The notes: generated by a model from the sequence alone, not told the origin. Numbered from the stretch's first letter, positions 41,959 through 51,031 are shown. The stretch is DNA of 64,000 nt from Lachnospiraceae bacterium (GCA_902363555.1 CABJAM010000002.1:62001-126000), one strand, 5' to 3'. Program-made: numbers and translations.

Positions 41959-43361
41959 ACGTTTTCACCTCTCAGATATGCCTTAACCTGCTCCTCATTG
42001 TTATCATATAAATCCGGTGTTACGCCAATGTACTTGCATGCTTCATAAAGCACCGGAACAACATCCTTATGGATACCTACACAGTGATGGATGTAAGGCC
42101 CTTCCACGATCTTTGCTTCAAGACGTTTGAGATTCTCCACCTCTACCCAGACATAGGTGCCCTTCGTATATGGTCCTTCCACGCCTTTGGCATTGCCAAG
42201 GAGCAGGGAATACTCACCGTTATCGCCATCAAAACGGGCCAGCGTCATAAGGCCATGCTTTGCTTCCGCTTCCACAGCGCCCGGATGATCAAATGCAAGA
42301 GGATAGCCGATGGTCGGCTTTTCCTTAGCCACGGAGCAGGGCCACGGTCCACAGTGCTGGAGCAGCTCGCCGTTTTCATTATCCGGGTGACGCACAGTCC
42401 AGTCGGCGAAGAAGCTTCTTCTTTCATCCAGGTCTGCGGCTTCCACCATCAGAGCGGTGATCGCACCGTGAATATCTGTTTCGCACACAACCGGAATGCC
42501 CTCTTCATTTAACAGAGAGTTGGCGGCACAGGGCATGATCCCCAGCTCGCCCTGAAGGGCGTTCCAGCACTGGATGGCAATGGCCTTGCAGCCGTACTTA
42601 TCCGCCAGTGTCTTCATAGCAACCTTTAGTGCAGCCACATTCTCCAGTTCATCCGGCTTGATGGCCACGTTCATATGCTCGTTGATCCAGGCAATCGTCT
42701 CTGCAACCTTCGTGCCTTCCTCCTTGGCCGCCTTCACGGCATCGGTCAGCTCCGGCATCGGTATGGGCGCCAGTTGTACGTTAAAGCGCTCCAAAAGCTC
42801 GCCCTCGTTGCACATGGTGGACCAGAAATCAAAAGGTCTTGGGGCAATCTGCAAAATACGGATATTCCTGAAAGTCTTTACCACGTTACATACAGCCAGG
42901 AAATCTTTAACGCCCCGCTCAAATTCCGGATCGTTCAAACGGCAGTTTGTCATATATGTAAAAGGAATACGGAATCTCCGAAGCACCTTGCCTGTGGCAA
43001 AAAGGCCGCACTGGCTGTCGCGCAGACGCACGCCGTTCTCGTCCGGGCGCTCATCTCTGGGGCCCCAGAGCAGCACCGGCACATTCAGCTTCTTAGCCAG
43101 ACGGGCAACCTCGTACTCCGTACCAAAGTTTCCATGAGGAAAGAACAGGCCATCCACCTTCTCAGCCGCAAACTTCTCAGCGATCTTCTCCATATCCTCA
43201 TCGTTATAGAGCAGACCCTCCTCATTAATATCCGTAATATCAACATAATCCACACCCAGCTCATCCAACCGCTGACGCGTCAGATTACTGAACTTGATCG
43301 CATCCGGTGCACTGAAAATACTCCTTCTCGTAGGTGCCAGGCCAAGCTTTACTTTCTTCAT
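41955..43361 (-). CDS. L-fucose/L-arabinose isomerase family protein
   Basis: 468 residues of the FucI/AraA-type isomerase fold. The PHGNFGTEYEVARLAKKLNVPVLLWG region and the IQCWNALQGELGIMPCAANSLL segment are typical, with metal-ligand Glu in VCETDIHGAI and a late His/Asp pair in LAFDHPGAVEAEAK. It would isomerise an aldose to a ketose, but the sugar cannot be named. First gene of the four-gene operon; AAGGAGG before the ATG and a good promoter at 43465-43493. No sugar transporter is encoded in the operon. Confidence 0.85.
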   Translation of the reverse strand: MKKVKLGLAPTRRSIFSAPDAIKFSNLTRQRLDELGVDYVDITDINEEGLLYNDEDMEKIAEKFAAEKVDGLFFPHGNFGTEYEVARLAKKLNVPVLLWGPRDERPDENGVRLRDSQCGLFATGKVLRRFRIPFTYMTNCRLNDPEFERGVKDFLAVCNVVKTFRNIRILQIAPRPFDFWSTMCNEGELLERFNVQLAPIPMPELTDAVKAAKEEGTKVAETIAWINEHMNVAIKPDELENVAALKVAMKTLADKYGCKAIAIQCWNALQGELGIMPCAANSLLNEEGIPVVCETDIHGAITALMVEAADLDERRSFFADWTVRHPDNENGELLQHCGPWPCSVAKEKPTIGYPLAFDHPGAVEAEAKHGLMTLARFDGDNGEYSLLLGNAKGVEGPYTKGTYVWVEVENLKRLEAKIVEGPYIHHCVGIHKDVVPVLYEACKYIGVTPDLYDNNEEQVKAYLRGENV

Positions 43362-43464
43362 ATGAACTCCTCCTTAGATTATACAAAGTAGACTTTGCAG
43401 CAAATGTTATATAAACATTTTGGTAAATATTTATACAACATTTTTTATTTTTCTTTATACCGTC

Positions 43465-43493
43465 ATTATACTATGCTTTCTCTAAGAAATCAA
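43465..43493 (-). promoter_or_regulatory. promoter of the isomerase-transketolase-kinase operon
   Basis: On the minus strand TTGATT (43493-43488), 17 nt, TATAAT (43470-43465), about 105 nt upstream of the isomerase ATG. The region from 43494 to 43700 is AT-rich with no gene seen. Confidence 0.7.
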
Positions 43494-43713
43494 CCCAAAT
43501 AACAAAAGAAATATAAACAAATTGCAGCACGTATTTTTATATATAATTTTAATAAATCCGCTTAAAATCAGGCATGTACCGATATGTGGCCGCAATATTT
43601 ATGAATTATATTGTAAACCATTATATAAAATTTTACATGCTTATTCATATTTATTAAAACTCACCATTTCCACATAAACGCAGAGCAGTGTTACATTTAG
43701 CGAAAACGTAAAG

Positions 43714-44128
43714 GCGTCTGGAAATGTTCCGGGGCGGCGGATGGGCTTGGGGCTGGATGGAGGGCGCCGGTGTGTCGCTGCCGGGCGGGCTTTTGCGGAC
43801 CGGGATATCGGCTGTGAAGGAATTCAGCGCATAGGAGATACTTCCAGAGAGACTTGGAGAAAAAACGCCGACAGGGGCGGATGCGTTTGAACATTACCCA
43901 TGTCAAACGCAAGGGCCCAAGCAAAAAATAGTCATCAAGAGCATTTTTTGCATTGGGCCCGGGCCGCCCCTGCCGGCATTTTTACTCCTAGTCGAACGGA
44001 AGCATCTCCTCAGCGCTGAAAACTTCACAGCCGATATCCCGGTCCGCAAAAGCCTGTCCGGCAGCCGCACACCGGCGCCCTCCATCCAGCCCCAAGCCCA
44101 TCCGCCGCCCCGGAACATTTCCAGACGC
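43714..44128. repeat. giant inverted repeat 3 with branched tip
   Basis: The outermost 61 bp are a perfect inverted repeat (43714-43774 with 44068-44128), with further pairing through TTTTGCGGACCGGGATATCGG. The tip carries two clear hairpins: GCGTTTGA..TCAAACGC (43883-43910) and GGGCCCAAGCAAAAAAT facing ATTTTTTGCATTGGGCCC (to about 43960). GACTTGGAG (43851-43859) and CTCCTAGTC (43985-43993) place the shared motif in both arms. It begins 4 nt after the stop codon of the SDR gene, so that mRNA would run into a 415-nt rod. Confidence 0.92.
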
Positions 44129-44132
44129 ATCC

Positions 44133-44825
44133 CTACCGCCTGCGAATCCCATGCCTCTGCGGCTTTACAGTAATATCCGCCACCGTACACCCCTCCGGCG
44201 CCTTCAAAATATACAAAACCGCCTCCGCCACCTGCTCCGGCAGCAAAAAAGTATCGGGGCTCTCCCCCTCGCAAAAATCCGCATTCCGATAGAGCTTGGT
44301 CTGCACCATATCCGGATGTACAGCCGCCACATGCACCCCATACTTACGTGCCTCATCAAAAAGACTGGCCGTAAAGCTGGTCAGCCCCGCCTTCGTAGCC
44401 CCATAAGCGCAGCCGTGAGGATTGGACTGCTTTGCCGTCACCGACGAAATATCGATCACATATCCGTTATTGCGCTTCAGATTCCGCAACAGAAGCTGTG
44501 TCAAAACCATAGGCACCTCCAGATTCACCGTCACCATTTCATGGATCTTGGCAGGATTTAATGTCTCGTGGAGCCCATAATATCCCGCACCGGCGTTATT
44601 GATCAATCCGAAAAACGCCACCTTTTTCTCCAGCTCCCGGATATACGCATAAAATGCGCCGGTCTTTAACATATCCATCACAATGGGATGAAAATTTTCA
44701 TCAGGAAAAGGTTCGTCAAACTGCCGCCCCACGCCGTAGACACAAAAGCCCTCATCCAGCAGTCGACGGGCCGTAGCTCGACCAATACCGGAGGATGCTC
44801 CGGTCAATAATATATTTTTTTTCAA
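44133..44825 (-). CDS. short-chain dehydrogenase/reductase
   Basis: 230 residues. The cofactor motif TGASSGIG is at the N-terminus, NNAG at about residue 76, the catalytic Ser in ISSV and the YGATK pair at about 141-145. These show a classical SDR using NAD(P)H; the substrate is unknown. The start codon is TTG, two bases after the stop of the spore photoproduct lyase gene, with GGAG about 13 nt before, suggesting coupled translation. Its 3' end abuts giant inverted repeat 3. Confidence 0.88.
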   Translation of the reverse strand: MKKNILLTGASSGIGRATARRLLDEGFCVYGVGRQFDEPFPDENFHPIVMDMLKTGAFYAYIRELEKKVAFFGLINNAGAGYYGLHETLNPAKIHEMVTVNLEVPMVLTQLLLRNLKRNNGYVIDISSVTAKQSNPHGCAYGATKAGLTSFTASLFDEARKYGVHVAAVHPDMVQTKLYRNADFCEGESPDTFLLPEQVAEAVLYILKAPEGCTVADITVKPQRHGIRRR

Positions 44826-44827
44826 TG

Positions 44828-45847
44828 TTATATTTCATCTCCATCCCATATAAAAATCTTATCCTCAGAAATATATTCCCTCAGACAATCCTTCACAAAC
44901 GCCACCATTTTCCTGGACAGTTCCCGCCCATAATGATACACGCCATTTTCAGTCACAAAAGGAAAATGGACCAGTGCACATTCCGGCCTAAGCCGCCGCA
45001 TCCGCTTCATATAATCGTTGGACACACGGAATACACCGACACTGGCATCCATGATTGTTACGGGCTCCTCAAACACCTGCTGCACCAGTTCTTTATAAAG
45101 CCGCCAAAAATCCGGCACATAGATGATCGGGTCAATGCATACGCGCACTTTAAAGCCCAGTTTTGAAGCCTGCCGGATATTACGGATCCGGGCGTCCAGT
45201 GATGCCGTGTGATGCTCATACCGCTGTACGATCACATCCGGCGACAGTGTCCAGGCAAAAACCATATTTCCCAAAGGCTTTAAATGTTCAAATAATGCAA
45301 AATTCCCGCTTTTTGTACGCACTTCAATCGTCAGAGATGGACGGGCCGCCGCAAAATCATACCACCGCCGCACAAAACCGGTCACCGTCTCCAATGCCAT
45401 TAAATCGGTGTCATAGGAGACGCAAAGATATACCGGGTGCTGCTCAAGCAGCGCATCCACCTGGGCGAAGGTCTCCTCCAGATTCACAAAAAGCACCACA
45501 TTGCCGGATGGATACATCCCCTGCAAATAACAATATTCACAGTCAAACAGGCAATTCATCACACAGGAGGTATAATAAAAATGCTCATGGCCGAAACTCT
45601 GGCACACCGGCGCGCCTTTATATACAAGCGTGCCCTCCTTTTTGGCAAGGATCAGCGCCGGAGCCTGTTTTTGCGCGGTAAAATTTTGATGCTTCCGGTT
45701 AAAAACATCCTTATAGTGACCTATATAAATCACGTGCGCCCGGGGAAACTTTTCCAATATCCGCAGTGTTTCCGAAGCATCCTTAACAACCTCTTCCACA
45801 TAAATATTGGAAAATGGCCGGGCGTGTAAGCCTTCAGCTTGATTCAA
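44828..45847 (-). CDS. splB: spore photoproduct lyase family radical SAM protein
   Basis: 339 residues. The radical SAM cluster motif is Cys99-x3-Cys103-x2-Cys106 within CLFDCEYCYLQG. A Cys at 142 (LCVSYDTD) matches the place of the hydrogen-donor Cys of Bacillus SplB. The enzyme repairs the UV spore photoproduct in germinating spores, implying a spore former. The start is TTG, with AGGAGGG at ideal distance, and it overlaps the end of the nucleosidase-like gene by 14 nt. Confidence 0.9.
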   Translation of the reverse strand: MNQAEGLHARPFSNIYVEEVVKDASETLRILEKFPRAHVIYIGHYKDVFNRKHQNFTAQKQAPALILAKKEGTLVYKGAPVCQSFGHEHFYYTSCVMNCLFDCEYCYLQGMYPSGNVVLFVNLEETFAQVDALLEQHPVYLCVSYDTDLMALETVTGFVRRWYDFAAARPSLTIEVRTKSGNFALFEHLKPLGNMVFAWTLSPDVIVQRYEHHTASLDARIRNIRQASKLGFKVRVCIDPIIYVPDFWRLYKELVQQVFEEPVTIMDASVGVFRVSNDYMKRMRRLRPECALVHFPFVTENGVYHYGRELSRKMVAFVKDCLREYISEDKIFIWDGDEI

Positions 45848-46781
45848 TCAAATCCCTCCTCAGCCGTTCCAGCCACGGCATACCCTCTTTTTTTGTGCGG
45901 CATTGCATTACCTGAAAGCGCTCCATAAACTCCTGGATGTAGGAAACCGCATCACCGGCGCTAAGCTGTCGATAATATAAATACTGCTGCAATTGCTTCA
46001 TCATGGCCTCTGTGGCACTCAGACGGTTAGCAAGCAGCGCAGCAGCGCACTCTGCGGCCGATCGTGCGGCATTCCCCGATTCCCGGCCATCCCCGGCTGA
46101 CGGCACTACGCCGGCGGCCATTCCCGCCACTACATCACCGCCGGCCGCCGACACAGCGGTATCCCCCGCCTCCAGGCGTCCGGCAGCAATGCAGGCAGCG
46201 CTTTTTGCAAAGGTCCACACCGTCTGAGCCCACGATCCGCAGACCGCCCGCACCGCCTCCGGAGTCACACGCTCTTTCGTGGAACCTCCGGGGTGATCCA
46301 AAACCACCTTAAAGAAAAACATGCGCTCCTGGCTAAAGAAAAGCTGGGCGGCCAGGTAAAGCCCGGCGGCCTCCATATCAGCCAACGGCGCGGTGATTCC
46401 CTCCATACTTACGGCCAGCACAGGAACCGTCACCAGATCCGCCCGCAAAAAATCATTGTCCAAAAGCATATCCGGATAAAAACGGCGGCCGGTGGCCTGC
46501 TGCTCAATAGCCTGTATGGCATACAGCGCTCCCCCAGGTATATCCTCCCTGGCCGCACAGGTTCCGTAATTGATAAAAATATCCCCGGCGCTCACCGGAA
46601 GGCTGGCACACAGATAACTGACCGCAGCTGCCGCATTGATCTCCCCGGGCCCGGTTATGATCAGTACCTCCGCATCTCCCTGAAACACCTGAAATTTATC
46701 AAATCTGCCGTTCTTTTTAAGCTTCAGCAGCCGAATCAGCGGTTCCGCCTCATAATATAGCGCTGCCGCTATATAAACCAT
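45834..46781 (-). CDS. nucleoside phosphorylase-superfamily protein (MTA/SAH nucleosidase-like)
   Basis: 315 residues. FINYGTCAAREDIPGG and the substrate-site ADMEAAGLYLAAQL match the methylthioadenosine/adenosylhomocysteine nucleosidase fold, with VLIITGPGEINAAAAV near the N-terminus. A middle insert (about residues 195-250) is very rich in Ala and Gly and looks low-complexity. Activity may differ from classic MTAN. ATG 46781 follows GGAGGGGG. It lies directly upstream of, and overlaps, the spore photoproduct lyase gene, so it may act on the 5'-deoxyadenosine produced by that radical SAM enzyme; this is inference. Confidence 0.75.
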   Translation of the reverse strand: MVYIAAALYYEAEPLIRLLKLKKNGRFDKFQVFQGDAEVLIITGPGEINAAAAVSYLCASLPVSAGDIFINYGTCAAREDIPGGALYAIQAIEQQATGRRFYPDMLLDNDFLRADLVTVPVLAVSMEGITAPLADMEAAGLYLAAQLFFSQERMFFFKVVLDHPGGSTKERVTPEAVRAVCGSWAQTVWTFAKSAACIAAGRLEAGDTAVSAAGGDVVAGMAAGVVPSAGDGRESGNAARSAAECAAALLANRLSATEAMMKQLQQYLYYRQLSAGDAVSYIQEFMERFQVMQCRTKKEGMPWLERLRRDLIESS

Positions 46782-46882
46782 AGTAATCCCCCTCCTGTCG
46801 TGATCGAATCTATTCGCCGTGCGGATTTCACAGCCTGACGCTTCGTCCGCCAACGCCTGCGAAATCCGCCAGCCGAAATCCG

Positions 46883-48514
46883 CTAAATCCGCCCAGCCCT
46901 CATAGATATTTCGTAAACAAACAACCGGCGGCAGTCGCCAGCATCCATTTCCAAAAGCTCACATATTTTATTAAAGCGATAAAAAAAGCTGCTCTTATGA
47001 ATATGAAGCTTTTCCGCAGCAGCCACCGCATTGCGGTTACATTCCAAATAGGTATAAAGCGTATTCAAATAATCCGTGTGATTACTTTCATCGTATTCTT
47101 TAAGAAATTTTATATCCGGGTGAATAAATGTCTGCCGCCGGGCGGACTTATATTGACTCCAGAGGACCGTTTCCAGGCAATAATCCTCAAACAGCAATAT
47201 CTGGCCCTGCATATTCCGGCTTTTACCATACTTTAAAAGCTGCTCCGCCTGCCCGTAATAGGCCGGCGTCTCATTTAACTTGTCATAGCCGTAGCTGACG
47301 GCCATGATCATACGGTTAAGGGCGACAAATTCCTGCATTTTAAATTGCTCCCCCGATTCCATCCCCTTCCGGTCATCCGAGGAGACGAGGACGCATATAT
47401 TTCCCCGGTAAAACATCGCCAGCCCGCCGCTGATGATCGTAGTCAACTGGTCGATCAAATACTCATTGTGAATATGACCGTCATAAATATCCTCAAAAGC
47501 CAGCAGCAGTATCCAATGATACCGTCCGCCATGATATTCCAACTGAGCCATGCGCTCATGGATGTCCTCGGGGTTGACATAATTTCCTTCCACCAGATCC
47601 GTAAGAAAGTACTCATATTTCAGGCCGGACTTTTCCGCAAAAAAACTGCTCTTCTGCATTTCCACCGACAGCATCTGAGCCAGAACCTCCATAAACTCAA
47701 AATCCCGCCGGGTAAATTTACGGTTCTTTTCCAGCATACATACATAACCGGCCACATTGGTCCGGATACGGATACTGCAATACATGATATATGTATTTAA
47801 TTCCTGGCGAAATACGGAAAATGCACTTTTATCATTGAATATCCGCTCGATCAGCCCTTCCTTATTCATGGACATCACCGAGGCCGGACGCATATACTGC
47901 TTATCATTGCGCCTTTCAAAATCCAGTACATTCTCATGCTCCGGATAATTTTCCAGAATAGAAAAGCTTGTATCGCAGACAATGACCGGGTTCCCCAGAA
48001 ATGTAAAAGCCGCCTGAATGATCCCTCGGATACCGCTGCCGCTTTGCAAAGCGTTAAACATGGCCTCCTTATGCTCATTAAACTGCACATAGCTTAAAAT
48101 CTCATCCTGAACGGCCTCATAAACCTCCATAATATCCAGGGGAGTCTCACCACAGAGCACATTGTGGGGCAATAGCTCGCGGATGTCTGGATTTACCTGC
48201 GACTGGCTGCCGCTGATGATGGCACAGCAGCCCTTGGGCATAGGCTCATGGAGGTTCCAGCCGCCAATATAAATGATTCCCTTATCATTGTCCGCCGTGT
48301 CCACTGGGGCTGTCATTCCGTTGCTTACGCGCGCACCGGCATCGTTCCGTTCCGCACTGTTCCCGCTGCCATCTCCCCGGCAGGATCGGCCGCCATATCC
48401 ATGGGTTGTCCGAAAACGGATATAATCGATCTTCAACCGGCCATCATAGGTTCCCTGTAATTTTGTGCCAAACCGGCGCTCCAGCCGCGCTACAATATCC
48501 TCCAGATAAGCCAT
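46883..48514 (-). CDS. PucR-family transcriptional regulator
   Basis: 543 residues. The C-terminal about 55 residues form the PucR helix-turn-helix (TLYTYLECNRNAVAAAEKLHIHKSSFFYRFNKI). A GAF-like or PucR-type sensory region precedes it (residues 140-300, with NPVIVCDTSFSILENYP). A Gly/Arg/Asn-rich stretch around residues 40-75 is probably a linker. The ligand is unknown; PucR proteins often respond to purines or amino acids. It begins 3 nt after the stop of the PC4-like gene, so the two are coupled. Confidence 0.82.
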   Translation of the reverse strand: MAYLEDIVARLERRFGTKLQGTYDGRLKIDYIRFRTTHGYGGRSCRGDGSGNSAERNDAGARVSNGMTAPVDTADNDKGIIYIGGWNLHEPMPKGCCAIISGSQSQVNPDIRELLPHNVLCGETPLDIMEVYEAVQDEILSYVQFNEHKEAMFNALQSGSGIRGIIQAAFTFLGNPVIVCDTSFSILENYPEHENVLDFERRNDKQYMRPASVMSMNKEGLIERIFNDKSAFSVFRQELNTYIMYCSIRIRTNVAGYVCMLEKNRKFTRRDFEFMEVLAQMLSVEMQKSSFFAEKSGLKYEYFLTDLVEGNYVNPEDIHERMAQLEYHGGRYHWILLLAFEDIYDGHIHNEYLIDQLTTIISGGLAMFYRGNICVLVSSDDRKGMESGEQFKMQEFVALNRMIMAVSYGYDKLNETPAYYGQAEQLLKYGKSRNMQGQILLFEDYCLETVLWSQYKSARRQTFIHPDIKFLKEYDESNHTDYLNTLYTYLECNRNAVAAAEKLHIHKSSFFYRFNKICELLEMDAGDCRRLFVYEISMRAGRI

Positions 48515-48517
48515 GGC

Positions 48518-48736
48518 TTAATTTATATCCGCCAGAAGCGTTTTTAATGCGATTATTTCATCTTTTGTCAATGTCGTTCCTTTACCCATTTTTTCGTGCT
48601 CCGGTGCCCAGTCACGTATATCATATTTAGGCGCGGCGCCATTCCAACTGATCAGATTCAGTTCCTTTCGCCAGCCTCTGGAATTTTCCGAGAGAACTCC
48701 CAATTCTTCAATAATATCGTATTTGATGTCTGCCAT
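48518..48736 (-). CDS. YdbC/PC4-like single-stranded DNA-binding protein
   Basis: 72 residues with the compact PC4 pattern: IIEELGVLSENSRGWRKELNLISWNG, PKYDIRDWAPEHEKMGKG and an ALKTLL helix at the end. Relatives such as YdbC bind single-stranded nucleic acids as dimers. AAGGAGG lies 6 nt before the ATG and a promoter at 48830-48858. The PucR gene follows directly. Confidence 0.88.
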   Translation of the reverse strand: MADIKYDIIEELGVLSENSRGWRKELNLISWNGAAPKYDIRDWAPEHEKMGKGTTLTKDEIIALKTLLADIN

Positions 48737-48829
48737 AAATAAACCTCCTTCATAAATGCATCGTAGTTATCAGGTATAAAATGGTCATCCTCACGAAATT
48801 GATGACCTGCCGCCTGACAGCATAGCTCT

Positions 48830-48858
48830 ATTATATAACAGTGCAAAAGCAAATACAA
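48830..48858 (-). promoter_or_regulatory. promoter of PC4-like/PucR genes
   Basis: On the minus strand TTGTAT, 17 nt, TATAAT, about 95 nt before the ATG at 48736, just after repeat locus B. Confidence 0.6.
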
Positions 48859-48879
48859 AGACTTTATTATGGATTCGCG

Positions 48880-49062
48880 GGCTCGTTGCTTCGCGCATCC
48901 GGCTACGCTCCGCTTCGCCGGATCGCGGCAGTCGCAGCAAAGGTGAGCCAGCTCCCCTTTCTTGCCCGTTGCTTCCCGCATCCGGCTACGCTCCGCTTCG
49001 CCGGATCGCGGCAGTCGCAGCAAAGGTGAGCCAGCTCCCCTTTGCTGCTCGTTGCTTCGCGC
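48880..49062. repeat. 83-bp repeats, locus B
   Basis: Two full 83-bp units plus a partial one, same unit plan as locus A (GCTCGTTGCTTCG, hairpin, GCGGCAGTCG, AAGGTGAGCCAGCTCCCCTTT). The hairpin arms differ from locus A but still pair: ATCCGGC..GCCGGAT instead of ACCTGTC..GACAGGT. On the minus strand it starts directly after the terminator T tract at 49063. Confidence 0.9.
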
Positions 49063-49098
49063 AAAAAGACATGCAGTCTTTATGAGCACTGCATGTCT
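49063..49098 (-). terminator. intrinsic terminator of the ABC-2 exporter operon
   Basis: Perfect 11-bp stem AGACATGCAGT with ACTGCATGTCT, followed by five T on the minus strand, then immediately repeat locus B. Confidence 0.88.
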
Positions 49099-49170
49099 AT
49101 AAGGTTTTTATTCAATTTCTGCGTTCGTAAGCTGGAGAAAGCACTCCTTAGCCTCGCTCTGCGTATGGAT

Positions 49171-49800
49171 TTACAGTTCCTTTTTTTTATATATGCCCCT
49201 GGCAAGAAAGAATCCGATCACATAAATAACAACTGCTGCCAGTGCAACCAGGCCGGCGATCATATCTATACTTACCTGCATCTGGGATAACTGGGGCATG
49301 GAGCCGGATTTTTCCAGGATCAGGACAATCACAAACGGAACAAGAAAGGACAGCATCATGATCATTCTGGAACGTTCCGCCCCAAATTTAAAAATCAGCA
49401 CCATAAATATCGCTGAATAGACAAGCCCTATACATCCGGCCATCAGGGGCCACATCGTATCCTGAAATAATGGATTTCCAAGGATACGATTCGACAGAAT
49501 GACGCTGCCGGCGCTGAGGATGACTGCCACCAGCATAAAGCCAAAGCTGAGTACAAATTTAGCGCCGACAAATTCAAATCGCCGCACCGGCAGCGTATTG
49601 GCATAGACATCCCAATGGCATTGCTCGTTATACGTAAATGCAGTTACTGGTAACATCGTAGCAAATAAGATCAAAAATATGGACATAGTCACCGCATTTC
49701 CATTAGCAACCCCGACAATCAGATAAATCAGCGCCACCGCGCCCGAAATCATCACCTGTTTTTTCAATGAATAAAAATCCGATACAATTAACCCCTTCAT
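49171..49800 (-). CDS. ABC-2 type transporter permease
   Basis: 209 residues with six hydrophobic segments, typical of short ABC-2 permeases (LILFATMLPVTAFTYNEQCHWD, LPVRRFEFVGAKFVLSF). It pairs with the ATPase encoded upstream, overlapping by 4 nt. With a YtrA-type GntR repressor at the head of the operon it resembles cell-wall-antibiotic or stress-inducible exporters, but the substrate is unknown. Confidence 0.85.
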   Translation of the reverse strand: MKGLIVSDFYSLKKQVMISGAVALIYLIVGVANGNAVTMSIFLILFATMLPVTAFTYNEQCHWDVYANTLPVRRFEFVGAKFVLSFGFMLVAVILSAGSVILSNRILGNPLFQDTMWPLMAGCIGLVYSAIFMVLIFKFGAERSRMIMMLSFLVPFVIVLILEKSGSMPQLSQMQVSIDMIAGLVALAAVVIYVIGFFLARGIYKKKEL

Positions 49801-50657
49801 CGCACAGCCTCCTTTGTGTAATAAAGCATGATCTGTTCCAAATTGGCCGGCTCCAGATGGATATTGGCCGGCACCTGATCCTTTAATACAAGAGCCTCGA
49901 CGCCGTAAGCATAACGATGGACACCGATCAGCGCATCCCTGCGTATATCCCTCAAATCCTTTTCACTGCATTTATAAATGCCATGGCGTTCCAGAAGCTC
50001 ATCCTTGCTTTCACTGAGCAAAATATGCCCCTCATGGATAAATGTAATGTAATCGCAGATTTTCTCCAGGTCGCTTAAAATATGAGACGATATAAAAACG
50101 CTGCAATTTTCATTTTGTATAAAATCCATGAGCAGATCCAGCATTTCCTCCCGCACAATGGGGTCCAGACCACTTGTGGCCTCGTCCAGTATAAGAAGCT
50201 GCGTATCGTGAGCCATAGCCACAGCCATGGACAGCTTCATACGCATCCCCCGGGAAAACGCCTTCACCTTCCGATCCTTGGGAATCTTGTATTCCGCCAC
50301 AAATTCTTCAAACCTGCGGGCATTCCATGTCTTGTAAAAGCTTTTCATTACCGAAGCCACATTTTTCAAATTCATTTCTTCAGGGAAATGACATTCATCC
50401 AGAACGACACCGATGTGCTCCCTGATATTTTTATCCATCTTCGTGTTGTCACACCCCAGAACCCTGATCTCACCGCTATCCTTACGGATCAGGTCCATGA
50501 TCAGCTTAATGGTCGTACTTTTCCCGGCGCCATTTTCTCCGATAAATCCCATGATGGCGCCCCTGGGAAGTGCGATATTTACATCCTGCAGGTTAAAATT
50601 CGGGTACTGCTTGCTCACATGATTAATTTCTAATATATTATCGTCAAACATACTCAT
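49797..50657 (-). CDS. ABC transporter ATP-binding protein (exporter)
   Basis: 286 residues. Walker A GENGAGKST near 40, signature FSRGMRMKL near 135 and Walker B LLILDEATSGLDP. The ATPase drives the ABC-2 permease. The first ATG overlaps the GntR stop as ATGA; a second ATG two codons later (50651) has better spacing from GAGGA, so either start is possible. Confidence 0.92.
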   Translation of the reverse strand: MSMFDDNILEINHVSKQYPNFNLQDVNIALPRGAIMGFIGENGAGKSTTIKLIMDLIRKDSGEIRVLGCDNTKMDKNIREHIGVVLDECHFPEEMNLKNVASVMKSFYKTWNARRFEEFVAEYKIPKDRKVKAFSRGMRMKLSMAVAMAHDTQLLILDEATSGLDPIVREEMLDLLMDFIQNENCSVFISSHILSDLEKICDYITFIHEGHILLSESKDELLERHGIYKCSEKDLRDIRRDALIGVHRYAYGVEALVLKDQVPANIHLEPANLEQIMLYYTKEAVR

Positions 50658-51031
50658 TCCTCATCCATATACATCAGCCGCAGCATTTCCATCAAATCCG
50701 CCATGGCAATATTCGCCACGCGGGCCTTTTTAGCCGCCTGGGCCAAAAGCTCTTCAATCTCCCGCTGCTGCTGTTCCCTTATGATATCCAGATTCTGTCC
50801 GGCCACAAAGCTTCCTTTACCGGTGTAGGAAACAATGAAGCCTTCTCTTTCCAACTCCTCGTATGCGCGCTTTGTAGTGATCACGCTGATACGAAGCTCC
50901 TTTGCCAAATGGCGCATCGACGGCAGGGCGTCGCCCTCCTTCAATTCACCTGTTATAATCATATCCTTTATCTGAGTTACAATCTGATCATATATCGGCT
51001 GGCCACTGGAATTGCTGATAATGATATTCAT
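50654..51031 (-). CDS. GntR-family repressor, YtrA type
   Basis: 125 residues. GQPIYDQIVTQIKDMIITGELKEGDALPSMRHLAKELRIS with TTKRAYEELEREGFI is the winged helix of YtrA-like GntR proteins, followed by only a short dimerisation tail. Start 51031 follows AGAGGTGAAGG; a longer upstream frame would run over the promoter and operator at 51117-51162 and is rejected. First gene of repressor-ATPase-permease operon. Confidence 0.92.
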   Translation of the reverse strand: MNIIISNSSGQPIYDQIVTQIKDMIITGELKEGDALPSMRHLAKELRISVITTKRAYEELEREGFIVSYTGKGSFVAGQNLDIIREQQQREIEELLAQAAKKARVANIAMADLMEMLRLMYMDEE

